From Ahaetulla prasina (taxonomy: Eukaryota; Chordata; Lepidosauria; Squamata; Colubridae), in NCBI RefSeq assembly GCF_028640845.1, contig NC_080542.1, positions 67,710,211-67,774,210 on the forward strand: DNA of 64,000 nucleotides, read 5' to 3'. The notes under the pieces were generated by a model, which saw nothing but the letters and a program-made list of their open reading frames with translations, searched no databases and was not told where the DNA came from. Positions 1 through 12,504 of this stretch are shown here, one piece after another. The first letter of the stretch is position 1; each line of letters opens with the position of its first letter. Made by a program: the position numbers and the translations under genes.

Positions 1-273
1 GGAATTCTTCTAATCCTATGTTCATAGATTTATATAGAACTCAGAGGATATTGTTTTTATGTTCCTGGATTTTTCCCAATATTTGCTCTGATAAGAAGAA
101 AATTACAGTATGTAATAACTGCTAGAAGTACTTCAGATGCTTGGAGTATTTTTCAATAATTTTGGTCCATTAATTTGTTCTATATAATTTAAGGCATTGA
201 TTTTATCTTCTACAAAAACACACAAAAGTATAAACCCAAAAAATGTGATAAAATTTGGGATAAATTATCATTT

Positions 274-327
274 CACAGCTAAATACATTTTAAAATGGAT
301 CACAGCTAAATACATTTTAAAATGGAT
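274..327. repeat. 27-bp perfect tandem duplication
   Basis: A 27-base unit beginning CACAGCTAAATACATT occurs twice head to tail without a mismatch (274-300 and 301-327). The surrounding 1-765 is AT-rich and otherwise unassigned; short open frames there show no family resemblance. Confidence 0.9.
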
Positions 328-765
328 TTCGAAATGGACCCATTTTAGCCAGAAATGAGTTTCCTCCAGAAATCAGAGGAGCTGGTGGCTGGCTACAAAA
401 GATCATGCTGCAAATGCATTGTGCCAAGGTCCTGTTTGGATTTCAGGATGGACTTTTTTCAGCCAATCCCAAAAACTAGAGGAAGTCCCTTTGATAGGCA
501 GCAGTGGTTTACAACCTTCCTTGCTGGCTTTCCTATTGATTTTCTTGGAAGGCCAGCAGGAAAAATTGAAAATGATGAGAATTGTAGTATGGTTGGCAAC
601 TAGTCACAAGTGCAAATGGATCAGATCAATATGCAGGGAATATATGGCCATAACTTCAAGCATGAGTCATAAGTCCTTTTATTCAGCTAGTTGGAATTTC
701 AAACTGTTACTGAATGAATGGTATTAATTGAGGACTGTCTATAGATGAATTTTTCTTCATAATGA

Positions 766-1015
766 TCTATTCCTCACCCAGTCCCTCAAGTCTTCCAATG
801 GGTGCATTCCTTGCCACCATAACTAAGTCCATCCAATTTTCTACTAGTCACCTTCCCCCTTTCCCAGTATTAGACCTTTCTTCAGAGAGCTGGGTCTTTG
901 TATAATGGATCTGAAGTTGGATACTTCAAGTCTGGTCATTTGTACCTTGAATGAGAACTTTAGATTTATTTGTTCAATGATCCATTTGTTTATTTTCTTG
1001 GCTGTCCAAGATTTT
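766..1015 (+). repeat. Unclassified interspersed repeat, copy 1
   Basis: This stretch is similar to a second place in the window that is now split into pieces (about 35,930-36,037, 36,290-36,409 and 39,232-39,340). Shared landmarks in the same order are GCCACCATAACT, CAGAGAGCTGG, CTGGTCATTT and TTTGTTCAATGATCCA. I do not recognise the family and see no coding potential. The comparison is useful because it gives the uninterrupted form of the later, heavily invaded copy. Confidence 0.55.
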
Positions 1016-1196
1016 TTCCTACTGGTTCTGTGGGCGTGGGCTTGGTGGCCATGGCAGGGGAAGGATACTGCAAAATCTCTATTCCCCCCACACTCTGGGG
1101 CCAGCCAGAGGTGATATTTGCCGGTTCTCCAAACTATTCAAAATTTCCACTACCGGTTCTCCAGAACCTGTTTGAACCTGCTGGATTTCACCCCAG
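1016..1196 (+). mobile_element. hAT-like non-autonomous element, 5' end missing
   Basis: The stretch contains the ACTGGTTCTGTGGGCGTGG block and ends ACCTGCTGGATTTCACCCCAG. Both are typical of the short hAT elements found complete elsewhere in this window (for example 37,023-38,317). The expected CAG-start terminus and an 8-bp target duplication are not visible, so the left end is probably lost. Confidence 0.5.
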
Positions 1197-2964
1197 AACA
1201 TTCAACAGCACAATCTATTACTATTTCTCCAAGAAATACCAGATGAATTTCCCCCCCCCCCCAATTTATAGGAAATTATCTTTCTCTTCCATCAATGTGG
1301 ATAGCGGATTGAGTACTTTTGATTTCTTCTTTCATAGTTGCAGATCACAGACAAAATGGATGGACAGTCCTCTTAATCATATATACATCTTCCCAGTAAT
1401 GTTCCAAATAAGAGGTAGACTGGATAAATAAGAGTATAATTTAGGATTTTGATTTCATTGTTTATCATTCAAGATAGAGGGAGAAAGGACTGATGGAAAT
1501 ATAGAGAAAAGTTCTTTTTTAAAAAGTAATTCCCTATTTAGCTGAACACCTTAGTAGAACTGAGATTATTTTTCCAACGACTTGGAAAGAACATATGAAC
1601 ATTCAGCATTTAAATTTTTGACCTAGATCAGTTCTCTTTCTCTTTCAATCAGTATTGGAGATGCTTAGCCGTTTTAGCCACTTTATGTTTTGGATTTTGT
1701 TTGACATCCAAATAAGAAAAAACAATTACATTAATTTCTTGCTTGTGAGCATTCTAGGCACATTTAATGGCTGCTGTGGGGAAAAAGTTCAGAGGAGGGC
1801 CTTTTGGTTTGATCAAGCACAGCTGTGTACTCCAGCAAAACGAGAAAGTTCTGTACTTAATGTTACAGGCTTTGTATATTGCCCAGAGACTTAAGTATCC
1901 AGACTGAATCAAATTCAAGTCTTCATTTTACTTCTTAAATCTGTTGAAAATGTGGTGCCAAATTTGGTCCTTCCCATTCTGGAGGACTCAGAGGATGATA
2001 AATGGAATACTGGGAGCCCCTGATATAGTATGACTTGGAAACTTATCTTATAGTAGCAAAGGAAATTTTATTCCCATAGTATTCTTCAACAAGTGTATTA
2101 ATTAATAATAATTACATATATGAGAGTCCATCCCCAATAGGGGTAGAGGAATGATAACACATACACAGTAATGCCATCATGCAAACAGCAAAACTTGCAT
2201 CCTTGCGTCTGATGTCTTGATGCATCCTTCAGACAATGGTATTTTGATCCATGTGAGGTGATTTTGAAATCTTTGTCACATCCACACTTGGATACTGCTA
2301 TTTATATTCTTCCTGTTTCTGCCAAGAGAACAAATTGATATACAAAACTGTCCTCATTTCTCAAGAGATAACACGGTTGATTTAATGAGCTTCCTGTCTG
2401 AGTTTAGCAGTCTTCCTCTGAGTTACAAATTTTGTTCACCGCTGTAAATTTAATCTTGGTGACACATGCTGATGTACAGCATTTTCCTAATATGCTGTGA
2501 TGAATGCCACCATTCATTTCTTTTAAGCCATTTAAATTGATTCAAAAGAACAGATCTTTCTTGTAACATTAGTGCTACCTCTGAAATAGTCACAAAAAGA
2601 TTTTGGAGTGGGGATTTCCAAATATGAAAAATTGTTTTACAGTGCCATCTAATGGTTCTTCCTAGGTATGAGAGTAGATTTTGCTTTTTAGAAGCAGATT
2701 TTTTTTTTACAATGATTATGTGTTGCAGATGAAGAGCAAGTTGGTATCAAATGTCTTGTGAGGACCTTTTTGCAAGGGGGGAAAATGATCAAGTGTCTGG
2801 ACATACTTTTACTGATATTAACATGAAAGTTGGAATCACATTTATGGATCTGGTAATAAAGTTCTTTATTGGTGGTTGCCTTTGAAGACCACTCACACAA
2901 TCCAAAATGCAATGTCCATGATCTTATAAATAAATCCTGGTTTAGGATATTCCAACCATTTGGG
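1197..2964. other. Unassigned AT-rich DNA
   Basis: Apart from a C14 run at about 1,249-1,262, I see no recognisable coding, RNA or repeat signal. The longest open frames here (up to about 150 codons, overlapping the hAT piece) have repeat-like or low-complexity composition and no motif. Confidence 0.5.
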
Positions 2965-3500
2965 CAGTGGTGGGACTTGAATAATTTAACAACCGGTCCT
3001 CTGGCTGGGTAGGCATGGCTGGTTGGTCATGTGATTGGGTGCGTGACATCACTCATCACACCCAGCCCTGCCTCCCTGCCACTTACCTTAAAGGCAGAGA
3101 TAGGATTCAGCCAGTTGGGGCTAATCCCACCACTGGCTGGCCCTGCCCTCACCCATTTTTTGGCCTATTTTTTGGGCATCTTCAGACCATTTTGGGCCAT
3201 TTTCACGGCAACTTTCAGGCCATTTTTGGGCTGTTTTTGGGCCTGAAATGACCTGAAAAATGGCCTGAAAATGTCCAAAAACACCCTTAAAAATGGCCAA
3301 AACCAGCCTGTTTTTGGGCCATTTTCAGGCCATTTTTTGGGCTGAAAAACTGCCCCAAACAGCCAAAAAATGGCCCAGAAAACAGGCCAAAAAAACAGGT
3401 GGGCCCAGCCAGTGGTAGAATTTGTCAGTTTACTGAACTGTGCAGAATCTTAACTACCAGTTCACCCGAACCTGTGCGAACCGGCAGCAGTCCACCTCTA
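2965..3500 (+). mobile_element. hAT-superfamily non-autonomous element with 8-bp TSD
   Basis: The element starts CAGTGGTGGGACTTG and ends GCAGTCCACCTCTA, an imperfect terminal inverted repeat. It is flanked on both sides by the identical octamer CATTTGGG (2,957-2,964 and 3,501-3,508), the hAT hallmark. The 536-bp interior is non-coding. It holds many alternating GGCCATTTTTGGG and CCAAAAATGGCC blocks in both orientations (3,140-3,400), so much of it can fold into hairpins. No transposase is present, so it would have depended on a partner element. Confidence 0.85.
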
Positions 3501-3897
3501 CATTTGGGGGAGCTAAAAAGTTTATGGGTGCTGTTTATAGTGATGTTCATAATCTATAATGCTCTTTGTAGCTTAGAACCTTAGATTACATTATTTGATA
3601 AGAATTGCCCCACCCTGCTTATGTCCTATGTAGAAAAATTGGCTGACTGGTGAATCTGTCCACCTAGAGAGGGAAAGAATGTGAAGAAATGGCTGAACAG
3701 TGGCTGAATAAGGGTGAAAAAAGAATTCTTACCCCAATAGCATATGGATAGGGGTGACTTCACATATTAAGACAGATTTTCAGGTTTCAGTAAGGACTGA
3801 GTATAACTGTTCTAAGTAAGGAACTTCCTTAATGTAAGAAGTACATGACATGTTGAATGAATAGAATGGGAGCCTGGACTAAATTGTGTAGGTGCAC
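3501..3897. other. Unassigned spacer
   Basis: I see no recognisable feature between the hAT element and the LINE tail. Confidence 0.5.
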
Positions 3898-4300
3898 ATT
3901 TATTTATTTATTTATTTATTTATTAAATTTTTATACCGCCCTTTTCCCGAAGGACTCAGGGCGGTGTACAGCCAAAAATAAAAACACAGAAATGTACAAT
4001 TAAAACGACAATTTAAAACCGAGCATATTTAGAAAAAATGGCCACATTTAAAAGTTTAAAATTTGAAATTATAAACCATATAATAATAAACCCCAGTTAA
4101 AATTTTAAAATATTAGAAATATTAGAAATATTATAAATATGAATATTATGCCAGTCCCGCTTGAAAAAATAAATGCGTTTTCAGCTCACGGCGAAAGGTC
4201 CGAAGATCAGGCACTTGACGTAGTCCAGGAGGAAGTTCGTTCCAGAGCGTAGGAGCTCCCACAGAGAAGGCCCTTCCCCTGGGGGCCGCCAGCCGACATT
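3898..4300 (-). mobile_element. LINE 3' end (CR1/L2-type), 5' truncated
   Basis: On the minus strand the last about 50 codons of a LINE polyprotein are readable (4,146-4,298), including the block APTLWNELPPGLRQ followed by LRTFRRELKTHLF. This tryptophan-leucine-proline motif lies at the C-terminus of CR1/L2-group reverse transcriptase proteins. It is followed by a 3' tail with a CGCCCTGAGTCC...GGGCGGTATAAA hairpin and a terminal (AAAT)n run at 3,898-3,924. The same tail recurs at 37,470-37,520 and, in variant form, in the SINE at 62,109. The open frame continues upstream of 4,298 but that part looks unrelated. Confidence 0.7.
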
Positions 4301-5311
4301 GTTTATGTACCCATGCATGTATGGTACAATCAGATGTACTTTTAGAAAATGAGGTGACTATCTCAGACAATTGATTTTTAAGAATGATGAAAGCTAGACT
4401 CAAATGGTTAATTTTTTATTTTGTTGTATTTTATTATCTGAAACAGTTAAAGCATATAAGTTCTAAGGTTCTTTAAATAACTTGAGTAATGGTCAGCATT
4501 ATTTGTTACTCCAATTTAGCAGATTAGGCTATCCTGGCTGTTTATCTGTGAAAGTAATTACAGGCTAAGAGAAGGCTTTGTTGATGGTATATACAGAACA
4601 TCTATACTAGACAATATAATTGGAAGAATAAAGTAAGTTTCCTAAAAGAAGACAGCCTCACTCCTGTTATATATTTTCACAGGTTGAAATTTTGCTTCAG
4701 TTAATCTTTTCCACTCGATAACAAATTACTTTAGTGTCCTTAGCAACTTGGCCAAACTGTTAAACTTGTCTTCCTTCTAAATGAGAAGAAAGCTGCTTTA
4801 TCTCAAAATATATCACAATGCAGAGTTACACATTTGCAGTGAATGATGATGGCAGGTTTTAATAAATCTGCTCAGGCTCTGAGTCAGAGAACCACTGAGC
4901 CTGCCTCCTAGGCAGTAATTTATGCTGCTGGGGATGTCTGTGGGGTGGGAGTACATCCCCGTGCTCTCAAATTACTCAACATTCCCCACAAACCGGTAGA
5001 CATGCAGTTTGGAGATGATGAGAACAGCAGTGCAGCACAGCTGGGAATCATCAAGATTTGGAAAAAAGGACTACATAATAATTAACCAGGTCAAAATGTG
5101 AGAAAGCTTCAAGGGGAGTTGGAATAAAACAGGTATCCCCATTTAGCATTTATTTTATTCTGTCTTTAAGACTAGTCTTAAAGTAGAGATAAATCCAGAT
5201 ACTTAACAGTCAACCATTCACTTTTCATTTCTCTTTTTTATCTTAAGAATTTAATGCAATATGCAATATGAGTAATGTAATTTATTCAGACAATTTGAAA
5301 AAAAAAACCTA
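4301..5311. other. Unassigned AT-rich DNA
   Basis: I found no coding frame or repeat I can name here. Confidence 0.45.
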
Positions 5312-5510
5312 TTTGGTGCCTTCAAATCATACTTGACTCCAGGCGATTTCCTGGGCAAGATTTTCAGATGTGATATGTCATTGCTTCCTTCCTAGGGCTA
5401 GAAAAAGAATCACCAACCCAGAATTACCCAGTTGAATTCACTTGCAGGCAGGGTTAGAGTTCACAGTCTCCCTGTTTCTAGTGTAGTACTTTAAATCACA
5501 ACACAAAACT
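5312..5510 (+). repeat. Old SINE-like repeat (tetrapod MIR-like type)
   Basis: The order of blocks GGTGCCTTCAAATCAT, CCAGGCGATTTCCTGGGCAAG, GTCATTGCTTCCTTCC and GGCAGGGTTAGAGTTCACAGTCTCC resembles a widespread ancient tetrapod SINE consensus as I remember it. It is diverged and has no clear terminal duplication. The family assignment is from memory only. Confidence 0.4.
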
Positions 5511-5565
5511 GGGTCTTGTGCTATTATTATGTTGGGTAACTTTATTAAGCATAGAATTTCCATTT

Positions 5566-5632
5566 AGAATTTTTACTGGCCAAGTGTGATTGGACACACA
5601 AGGAATTTGTCTTGGTGCATTTCCATTTAGTT
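5566..5632 (-). mobile_element. L2-type LINE 3' terminal fragment
   Basis: The reverse complement of this stretch matches the 3' tail of the L2-type LINE at 31,150-31,200: CAAGACAAATTCCTTGTGTG then CCAATCACACTTGGCCA. Only the terminal about 65 bp are present, so it is a severely 5'-truncated insertion. Confidence 0.7.
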
Positions 5633-6441
5633 AGACAATAATTACATTGTTTTTTTAATTTACCTTTTTTATTTTTGGAGGGAGGCGGTTAATCTTTTGG
5701 CTTATTTGTTCTTAGACGACTAAGCCTAAAGAATATATTTAGTTAAAGATCAATAACAGAGAAACTTAAAAGCAAATATAGCACTGAAATCTCCTTCCTT
5801 CTTTAATAAAGATGAAATGCATCTTGGATCCACAGTTGCACTGCCTACTTGTCCTCTATTTATAGGAACTATAACACCAATTGATGGGCCTTTCAGGTCA
5901 TATGGCACTCAACACACTACTGAAGAACAGTTGAGGACCTTTTGAGTACTAATTGTGATCACAGTAATTAGATCAAAGCTTTGGGATGTTTAGATCCTGG
6001 GGCTGTCTTATAGCAAAAGAAAATCTGACATTGCAAATATAGATTTATAAAGTTAGATATATTTAAAATAAGAAGAATGGATGTGTAAGATATAATGAAA
6101 AATAAAATAATTATAAACTAATGTCTTAAGCATCAATAAATTGAGAGGGACAGGAATTAGATATTCATTTAGAGGGTCACACTGTTTACTACTCAGGATG
6201 GGAAAAGGAAGGACCAGCATTACTTTCATAAGTAGGAAAGGTATAGTAAGAATAGTAGTTGACTACTGTTCAGTAACGAAATATCAATTAGACCTTATAG
6301 ACGACTCTTTAACCCTTTAATAGTAGTTATTTAAATGTTACGAGAAGTACTATTATAAGCAGAACTATTTAAGAACTGTTATAAAATGGCATTTAGAGGG
6401 GAAAAATATTGGTGAAGGCCAGCATTCTGAGCCTTCTAGAA
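5633..6441. other. Unassigned AT-rich DNA
   Basis: I see nothing recognisable in this stretch. Confidence 0.45.
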
Positions 6442-6850
6442 CAGGAATTCAAACTCAAGGCCCGCGGGCCAGATCTGGCCTACAATGAGGCCGGATCTGG
6501 CCCACATGGCCATCCTGAAAACTGTAAGGGTCTGGCCTGCATCGCTCTGTCCAGCCCATGCCATCCCAGCATGCACAGCCCCAGTTCTCTGTCGCCACTT
6601 GCAGGGCAACTAAAATAGTCTATAGTCTACTATAGTAAAAAAATAGTTCAGACCTTCCAACCTCACTAGATCTTTTATTTTTGGGTTGGGGCGGAGAGAA
6701 GTTGGAAGGTCTGAACTAATTTTTTTTAACTGTAGTCCCAAAGACTACTTTAGTTGCCCTGCACATGGTGATGGAGAACGGTGCTGGAAAGCAGGTTAGT
6801 GAAGGGATGTGGCTGCCTTGAGAGGAGGTGAGGGTTTGGCCTGACTGAAG
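6442..6850. mobile_element. hAT-like fragment carrying a large inverted repeat
   Basis: It starts CAGGAATTCAAACTCAAGGCCCG, a terminus resembling the GTGTCAAACT family also seen at 41,140 and 58,436. Within it, 6,601-6,661 is inverted-repeated at 6,701-6,763. The inner 18 bases (TAGTTCAGACCTTCCAAC) match perfectly, and the outer block GCAGGGCAACTAAA is also matched. Weaker inverted similarity extends out to about 6,560 and 6,800. It may be two opposed copies of one element or a fold-back transposon. I found no target duplication. Confidence 0.55.
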
Positions 6851-7109
6851 GGCCCTCAGGTAAGCTGAGATGGGGTGGGTGGGGCAGCTCAGCACCCCCT
6901 GCCTTGCTTCATCCTCCACCTCCCTGGCCTCGCTTTGATCTTCTTCATTCTTCCCCACTTCTTCTCCTTGCTTGCTGCCATAACTTAGCGGCAGCAGAGC
7001 AATGCATTGGTGCAGCGGCCATAAGGTGAGGCAATGGGGGGTGGAGGACAAAGTAAGGTAGGAGCTGCCCCCTATGCCCTGTGCCAGCTTACCTGAGTGC
7101 CCTGCCAGC

Positions 7110-7890
<781 letters not shown>

Positions 7891-8761
7891 GGCTTGCCTT
7901 CAAAGATTGCTCTAAGTGCCCCATTTGCATGCAAAGGTTCTCCATGGGACAACAAGGTCTCATTAAGTAGAAAGTAGTTTGGAGGGGGAGAGCAGGAAAC
8001 CGGCAAACACTTTTTCCACTGAGAATGAAAGTTTCTGGGTCCCTGACTGTCTGCAAAAGAGGATGGGTGCCTGAACCTGCACAATATTATAGCATCCATT
8101 CTCTGCACAAAAAGCATTTCCAAGCCAACTCTCCTCTCCCTTCCTCAAAGGCAAAGAAACAGCATCAGAGAGGAGACAGATATTTGCAAGGTAAATGAGT
8201 CCTTGCGGCAGGAAGGGAGGGAGAAGATGAGGTATCTTAGTGGGATGGGGAGGCCTTGAGGATCTGTTCTATTGCTACCCCCCACCTGTCTTTCCACATC
8301 CTGAGATACCTCATGGGCACATTGGTATTCTTGAATTGTGAGCTCTTAGGAAAGTATCCCTCCTTGTGTGTTGCAAACAGCCATTTCCAGTGGGGAAAGC
8401 AAGTGGGGGAAAAATATTTTCCTTTCCTATATTTTCAGTCTAAATTAGGGACCCTCCCATGGCAGGGTCCCTACAACAGAGCCCTTTTAAGGATTATGTA
8501 TTAATAGAAAAGTAACCAATTTACCTCTGTTCTTAAATACTAAAGCTGTTGCACATAAAAAACAGAGGAGCTCTGATAAACTATTAGAGCCATCATTTTG
8601 ACAGTTTTGCTGTACTGTTGTCTGTGGACGCCCCATATGAAATGCATGGGATAAACTAAGCCTGGTTTGTTCTCAGTCTTATAAGTGGTCACAAACTACT
8701 AGCAAAAGTGGCATTTGATCACAAGGCAAGGAGGCATCGAGAAATGTTTCCCCTTTTGCAT

Positions 8762-8918
8762 TTGAGCATCCAAGAAGAGATAGGAAAAATAAGGAAAGAG
8801 GGGAAGAGAACAAGGAAGGAAAAAGAAGGAAAGAGGGGAAGGAAGAAGAAAAAAAGGAGAAGGAAGAGTGAAGGAAAAAGAAGAAAAAGGAAGGAAGGAG
8901 ATTATAATGAGAGAGAAG
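8762..8918 (+). repeat. Polypurine tract, about 150 bp
   Basis: This is an almost uninterrupted run of A and G (GGAAAGAGGGGAAG, GGAAGGAAAAAGAAGG and similar) with only a few pyrimidines. It would be translated as K/R/E-rich peptide, but composition alone explains the open frames. The rest of 7,900-9,440 shows nothing I can assign. Confidence 0.9.
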
Positions 8919-9439
8919 GTCTGAGGTAAATCCTGCCTTAGCACTTGGCCACCAGCAGCCCTGCTGCCTTATGCCATCCCCTTGTCCTTTCCTCCTGACC
9001 GCTCCTGGTGGTCTCCCATCCTATCACTGCGGATGCTTTGGTTACAAAGCTGGGTCTCCTTGAAAGGAGAGGGAGTGGGCCTCCCTCTGAATCCTTTAGG
9101 GCTTGCTCATCTACTTTCTGAAATTTCAGTCACTATTGGAAATAATCATGTAATAAAATGATGACATTTAAAGGAAAGGTTAATTAAGGAATAGAAAGAT
9201 GACATCTGAAGAGGAAGAGCATGGGTAATATAATGCACCATCTGACAGCATTATCATCTTTTTCTATCCAGATGTGTTCACCCAGACTGATGAGAGATCA
9301 TATCCAAACATCTGAAAGGAGCCCAGCTGGGGCTAAGAATTATGTGAAATTCACTCCAATAGAAAGTAACTTGGGAAAGAAAAGCTGAATTATTTTTAAG
9401 ATAATCTTATTAATAATTTTAAAATTATAAGTTACAATA

Positions 9440-10740
9440 GTAAAAACTAAAGAGAGAACGAAAAGACAATAGAAACAAATGGTAAGGTTTTTGAGTACAG
9501 CTCAGAATGTGGTAAATCCAATGAAACTCTGAACATGAGGCAACTGATAATCAGTTTTATTTTTGATAAAAATAGGAGCCATCTCTGAAGCAATGGCTCA
9601 TCTTCTGTCACTACTGCTAATCCTGTATATCTTTTTCCATCTTTCATAAAGGAAGGACCATCTGTCCAGAGTGCCAGATTTCCATCCATCAATGGCTCAG
9701 TCTTCAGATCACATCTGGACTTGTGATGCACTTTAACACATCTAAGCAATCATGGGGTGTATGTTCTTCAGGCCATGGCAAAAGGGTAGCAGGGTTTAAA
9801 AGTTGACATCTGGATAATTGAACATTTTCTTACTCTACTATAGTACTCACATATTTGGAATATTACTGAACGTTGCCCAAATAGGAAGCTTTTGCCCTAA
9901 TAGAGTCTGAACCCCATGGGGTCTGAAAACATGGAGAGTGGCTCCAAGAATAATTTTCTGTGATTCTGCAATCAGGAACAGCTGTATCTGTGACTCCTTT
10001 TAAGCATGCAGGCCATTCTTTAACAACATTATCCAGGCCTTTTGACAAATAGGCCACTGGGACCCATTCTGGACCCACTTTTTGTAGCAAGACTTTTCCT
10101 AATAGATCCCTTCCTAACAAGTGAATAGGGCACTGAGGCAGAATGAGAAATGAATGGGTTATACTGGGATCTTGGATTCCTTTGACTTCCAAGCATCCAT
10201 TCTGTTTGGCAGTTTCCATTCTCCCTGTAACACCTACTTATGGGGGTACTTTGAGTGGTTAGGCATCATTGCCTAACCACTCAAAGGGTCATTGAGTAGG
10301 GTCATTGAGAACACTATAGGTTACCCTGGTGTTGATAAGAAAAGATTGAAATCTTCCCCCCACTTGCAGCTCCACTAAAGGTTTGGGGGTAGAAATTAAC
10401 CCTCTGGAGCTCCATTAGTATAGTTCTTCTTGTCTTGCTGTAATCTGCCTCTGAGGAGGGTCTGGAGATGCCTGGGATCAAGACCATCACTGTTGGAATT
10501 GTCTATTGGGCTGAAGACTTTGCTGATTTAGTGGACACTCATTCTTCCAATGTGCCATCTGTCTGCATTGGGCACATTGGTTTTTCTTCAAATTCCCAAA
10601 ATGTTGGTTTGGAGGTCCTCTCTTAGGTTGTGACTGTAATGCCACAGCTAGAAGGGTGGTCTGCTTCTTCATCTTTTTGGGTTCCTTTTCTTCCTCTTTT
10701 CCTTTCATTGGGAGTAGACGCTGAAAGCTACAACCTATTG
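9440..10740 (-). pseudogene. Class I (gamma-like) endogenous retrovirus gag-pol remnant
   Basis: Four pieces of a retroviral gag-pol lie in order on the minus strand. The nucleocapsid end of gag has a CCHC zinc knuckle, CAQCRQMAHWKNEC (frame 10,487-10,708). Next comes the protease region around 10,300-10,345, where the D-T-G catalytic triplet position reads N-T-R. A frame at 9,863-10,219 holds the protease end (LLGRDLL) joined directly to the end of the RT/connection region (PVAYLSKGLD). The RNase H start has the motif WTDG (frame 9,447-9,749). Most of the reverse transcriptase, including its catalytic aspartates, is deleted. There are frame breaks between all pieces, and no LTRs or env are visible. 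The copy is dead. The gamma-like assignment rests on the zinc-knuckle spacing and RNase H context. Confidence 0.8.
10249..10286. repeat. Perfect 17-bp hairpin with 4-nt loop in ERV protease region
   Basis: CTTTGAGTGGTTAGGCA (10,249-10,265) is followed after TCAT by its exact reverse complement (10,270-10,286). A short direct repeat, GGGTCATTGAG, follows at about 10,286 and 10,300. It interrupts the protease reading frame and looks like a replication template-switch product. Confidence 0.9.
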
Positions 10741-12004
10741 CTTGAATAGGTTATAAAAAATGCCTTTAAAAGATAAAAAAGGGCTCTGAGGATCACAGCT
10801 GTGGCACACAAACATCAGAGCCTTCTTTTATGGGGTTGTTAATCACTTGGCCATATAAAAAGGTCATAACAAGGCTAGTGTAATTATAATATGCTGTAGT
10901 TTGTGAAAAAAACAACATTCTGAAATCCATGGATTGTTATAAACTTTCTCAGTGGCTTTGAATAAATTACTCTGAGAATGTAAAAAACCTATGTAGTTTT
11001 CAATTATTTCAGTAATTATAACTATTTTTTACAGAAATCAATAGAGCATTGGAAGCATGCATAAGCACACACACACACATACTATATATTGTATATATAC
11101 AAATATACATTTAAGAAGCCAAATGTTGGCTTAAAACTTAACATTCAATAAATAATTCTACCATATGAAACAGAATATAAAATTATTTAAAGTTTGTATT
11201 CTGTATTACAGCTCAAGATCTTAGATTCCAGCGCTTGATTTGTAAAAGGAAAGAATTCCTGAAAAGTGATTACAGTATTCCAAATTTCCCTGCCTTCTGT
11301 ATTTTCAATATCTTTCAGTCATTTTCAGTGCCACTGAAATTTAATCAGCTGATTTAGAAGCATATCAAAAGCTGTATACTCAAAGTGCTGATTAAAAGGT
11401 TTGTAAAAAAAAGTCTTATAATAATTAATGTCTATTAAACTCTTACAGGAAGATTTATTGCAAAGAAACTTTGTAAAAAATCTACAAGTCTTATATCATC
11501 AGGTAATTAGGGTTAGGAGAGTAGTCAAGTCTTTGAAATATGAGTTTCAAGTCTATTCCTAACTTACATGGGTGGCAGATAGGCAGAGCATGTTGATGTA
11601 ACTGTGAGTTCTCTCTTGACAGTGGTTAGGGAGATCACCAACCATGAAGGGTCTCTGTAGTCCCATTGCAAAAGACAAGCTCCCTGATGGAATCCAGAAG
11701 CCTATTTTTCATATGCAGCGGTGAAACCAAGATGAATATAAAAGTGGCTTCTTCTGTGGAAACCAGACTGTGACCCATTTTATAAAAAAGAACATCTGAG
11801 AATGGATATTTCCAGCTAACCTACATTTCTTCCCTTTACAACTTCAGTTAATGATAATGCTGATCACTTAAGCTGAAACTCCTAGTGAAGGAAGCAATAC
11901 CTTATGATTTGAAGTGTACTTTAACAGTGTATTTTTAATTCAAGATTTCCATAGCAATTTATAATTCTCTCTAGATCTAGCTTCAATGAAGACAGTATGC
12001 GAGT
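10741..12004. other. Unassigned AT-rich DNA
   Basis: No gene or named repeat found; a short (CA)n/(TA)n tract lies at about 11,068-11,100. Confidence 0.45.
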
Positions 12005-12005
12005 A

Positions 12006-12392
12006 CAGGTAGTTCTACACTTAACAGTCATTCATTTAATGACTATTCAAGTTACAATGGCATTGAAAAAAATGACTTACAATTGAGCCTTGCACTTACC
12101 CCATGGCCAGATGGCCAACATTTGGGCACTTGACAATTGGCATATATTTATGATGGTTGTGGCATCCTGGGGTCATGTAGTCATCATTTGTGATTTTTTC
12201 AGCCAGGCAAGCCGACAAGCAAAATCAATAGGGAAAGCCAGATTTGCTTAATGGCCATGTGATTCACTTAAGAACTGCAATGATTTGCTTAACAACAATG
12301 ACCAATAATTGGGCATAATTCACTTAACAACCACCCTACTTAACAACAGAAATTCTGATTCCAATTGTGATTGCAAATTGACAACCACCTAT
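12006..12392. mobile_element. Short MITE-like element (CAGGTAGT family)
   Basis: It begins CAGGTAGTTCTACACTTAACAG and ends ATTGACAACCACCTAT, giving roughly inverted termini. Inside are many CTTAACAAC and related blocks typical of a squamate element whose ends read CAGGTAGTCCT and AGGACTACCTG (remembered, not checked). A related 3' end lies at about 29,130-29,268. No coding capacity. Confidence 0.45.
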
Positions 12393-12504
12393 ATAGGTTT
12401 GTTCTCTAAATGGATCATTATGCTATATTTAATTGGGAAAACCCACAACCCATTGTTTACTTTTTATAAAGCTTATCTGTCATATGATAAGCATGTTCAT
12501 TTGT

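Noticed and set aside
970..1431. 153-codon open frame
   Set aside because: It overlaps a hAT-like repeat and a C-homopolymer, has no motif and no splice or context support; chance frame.
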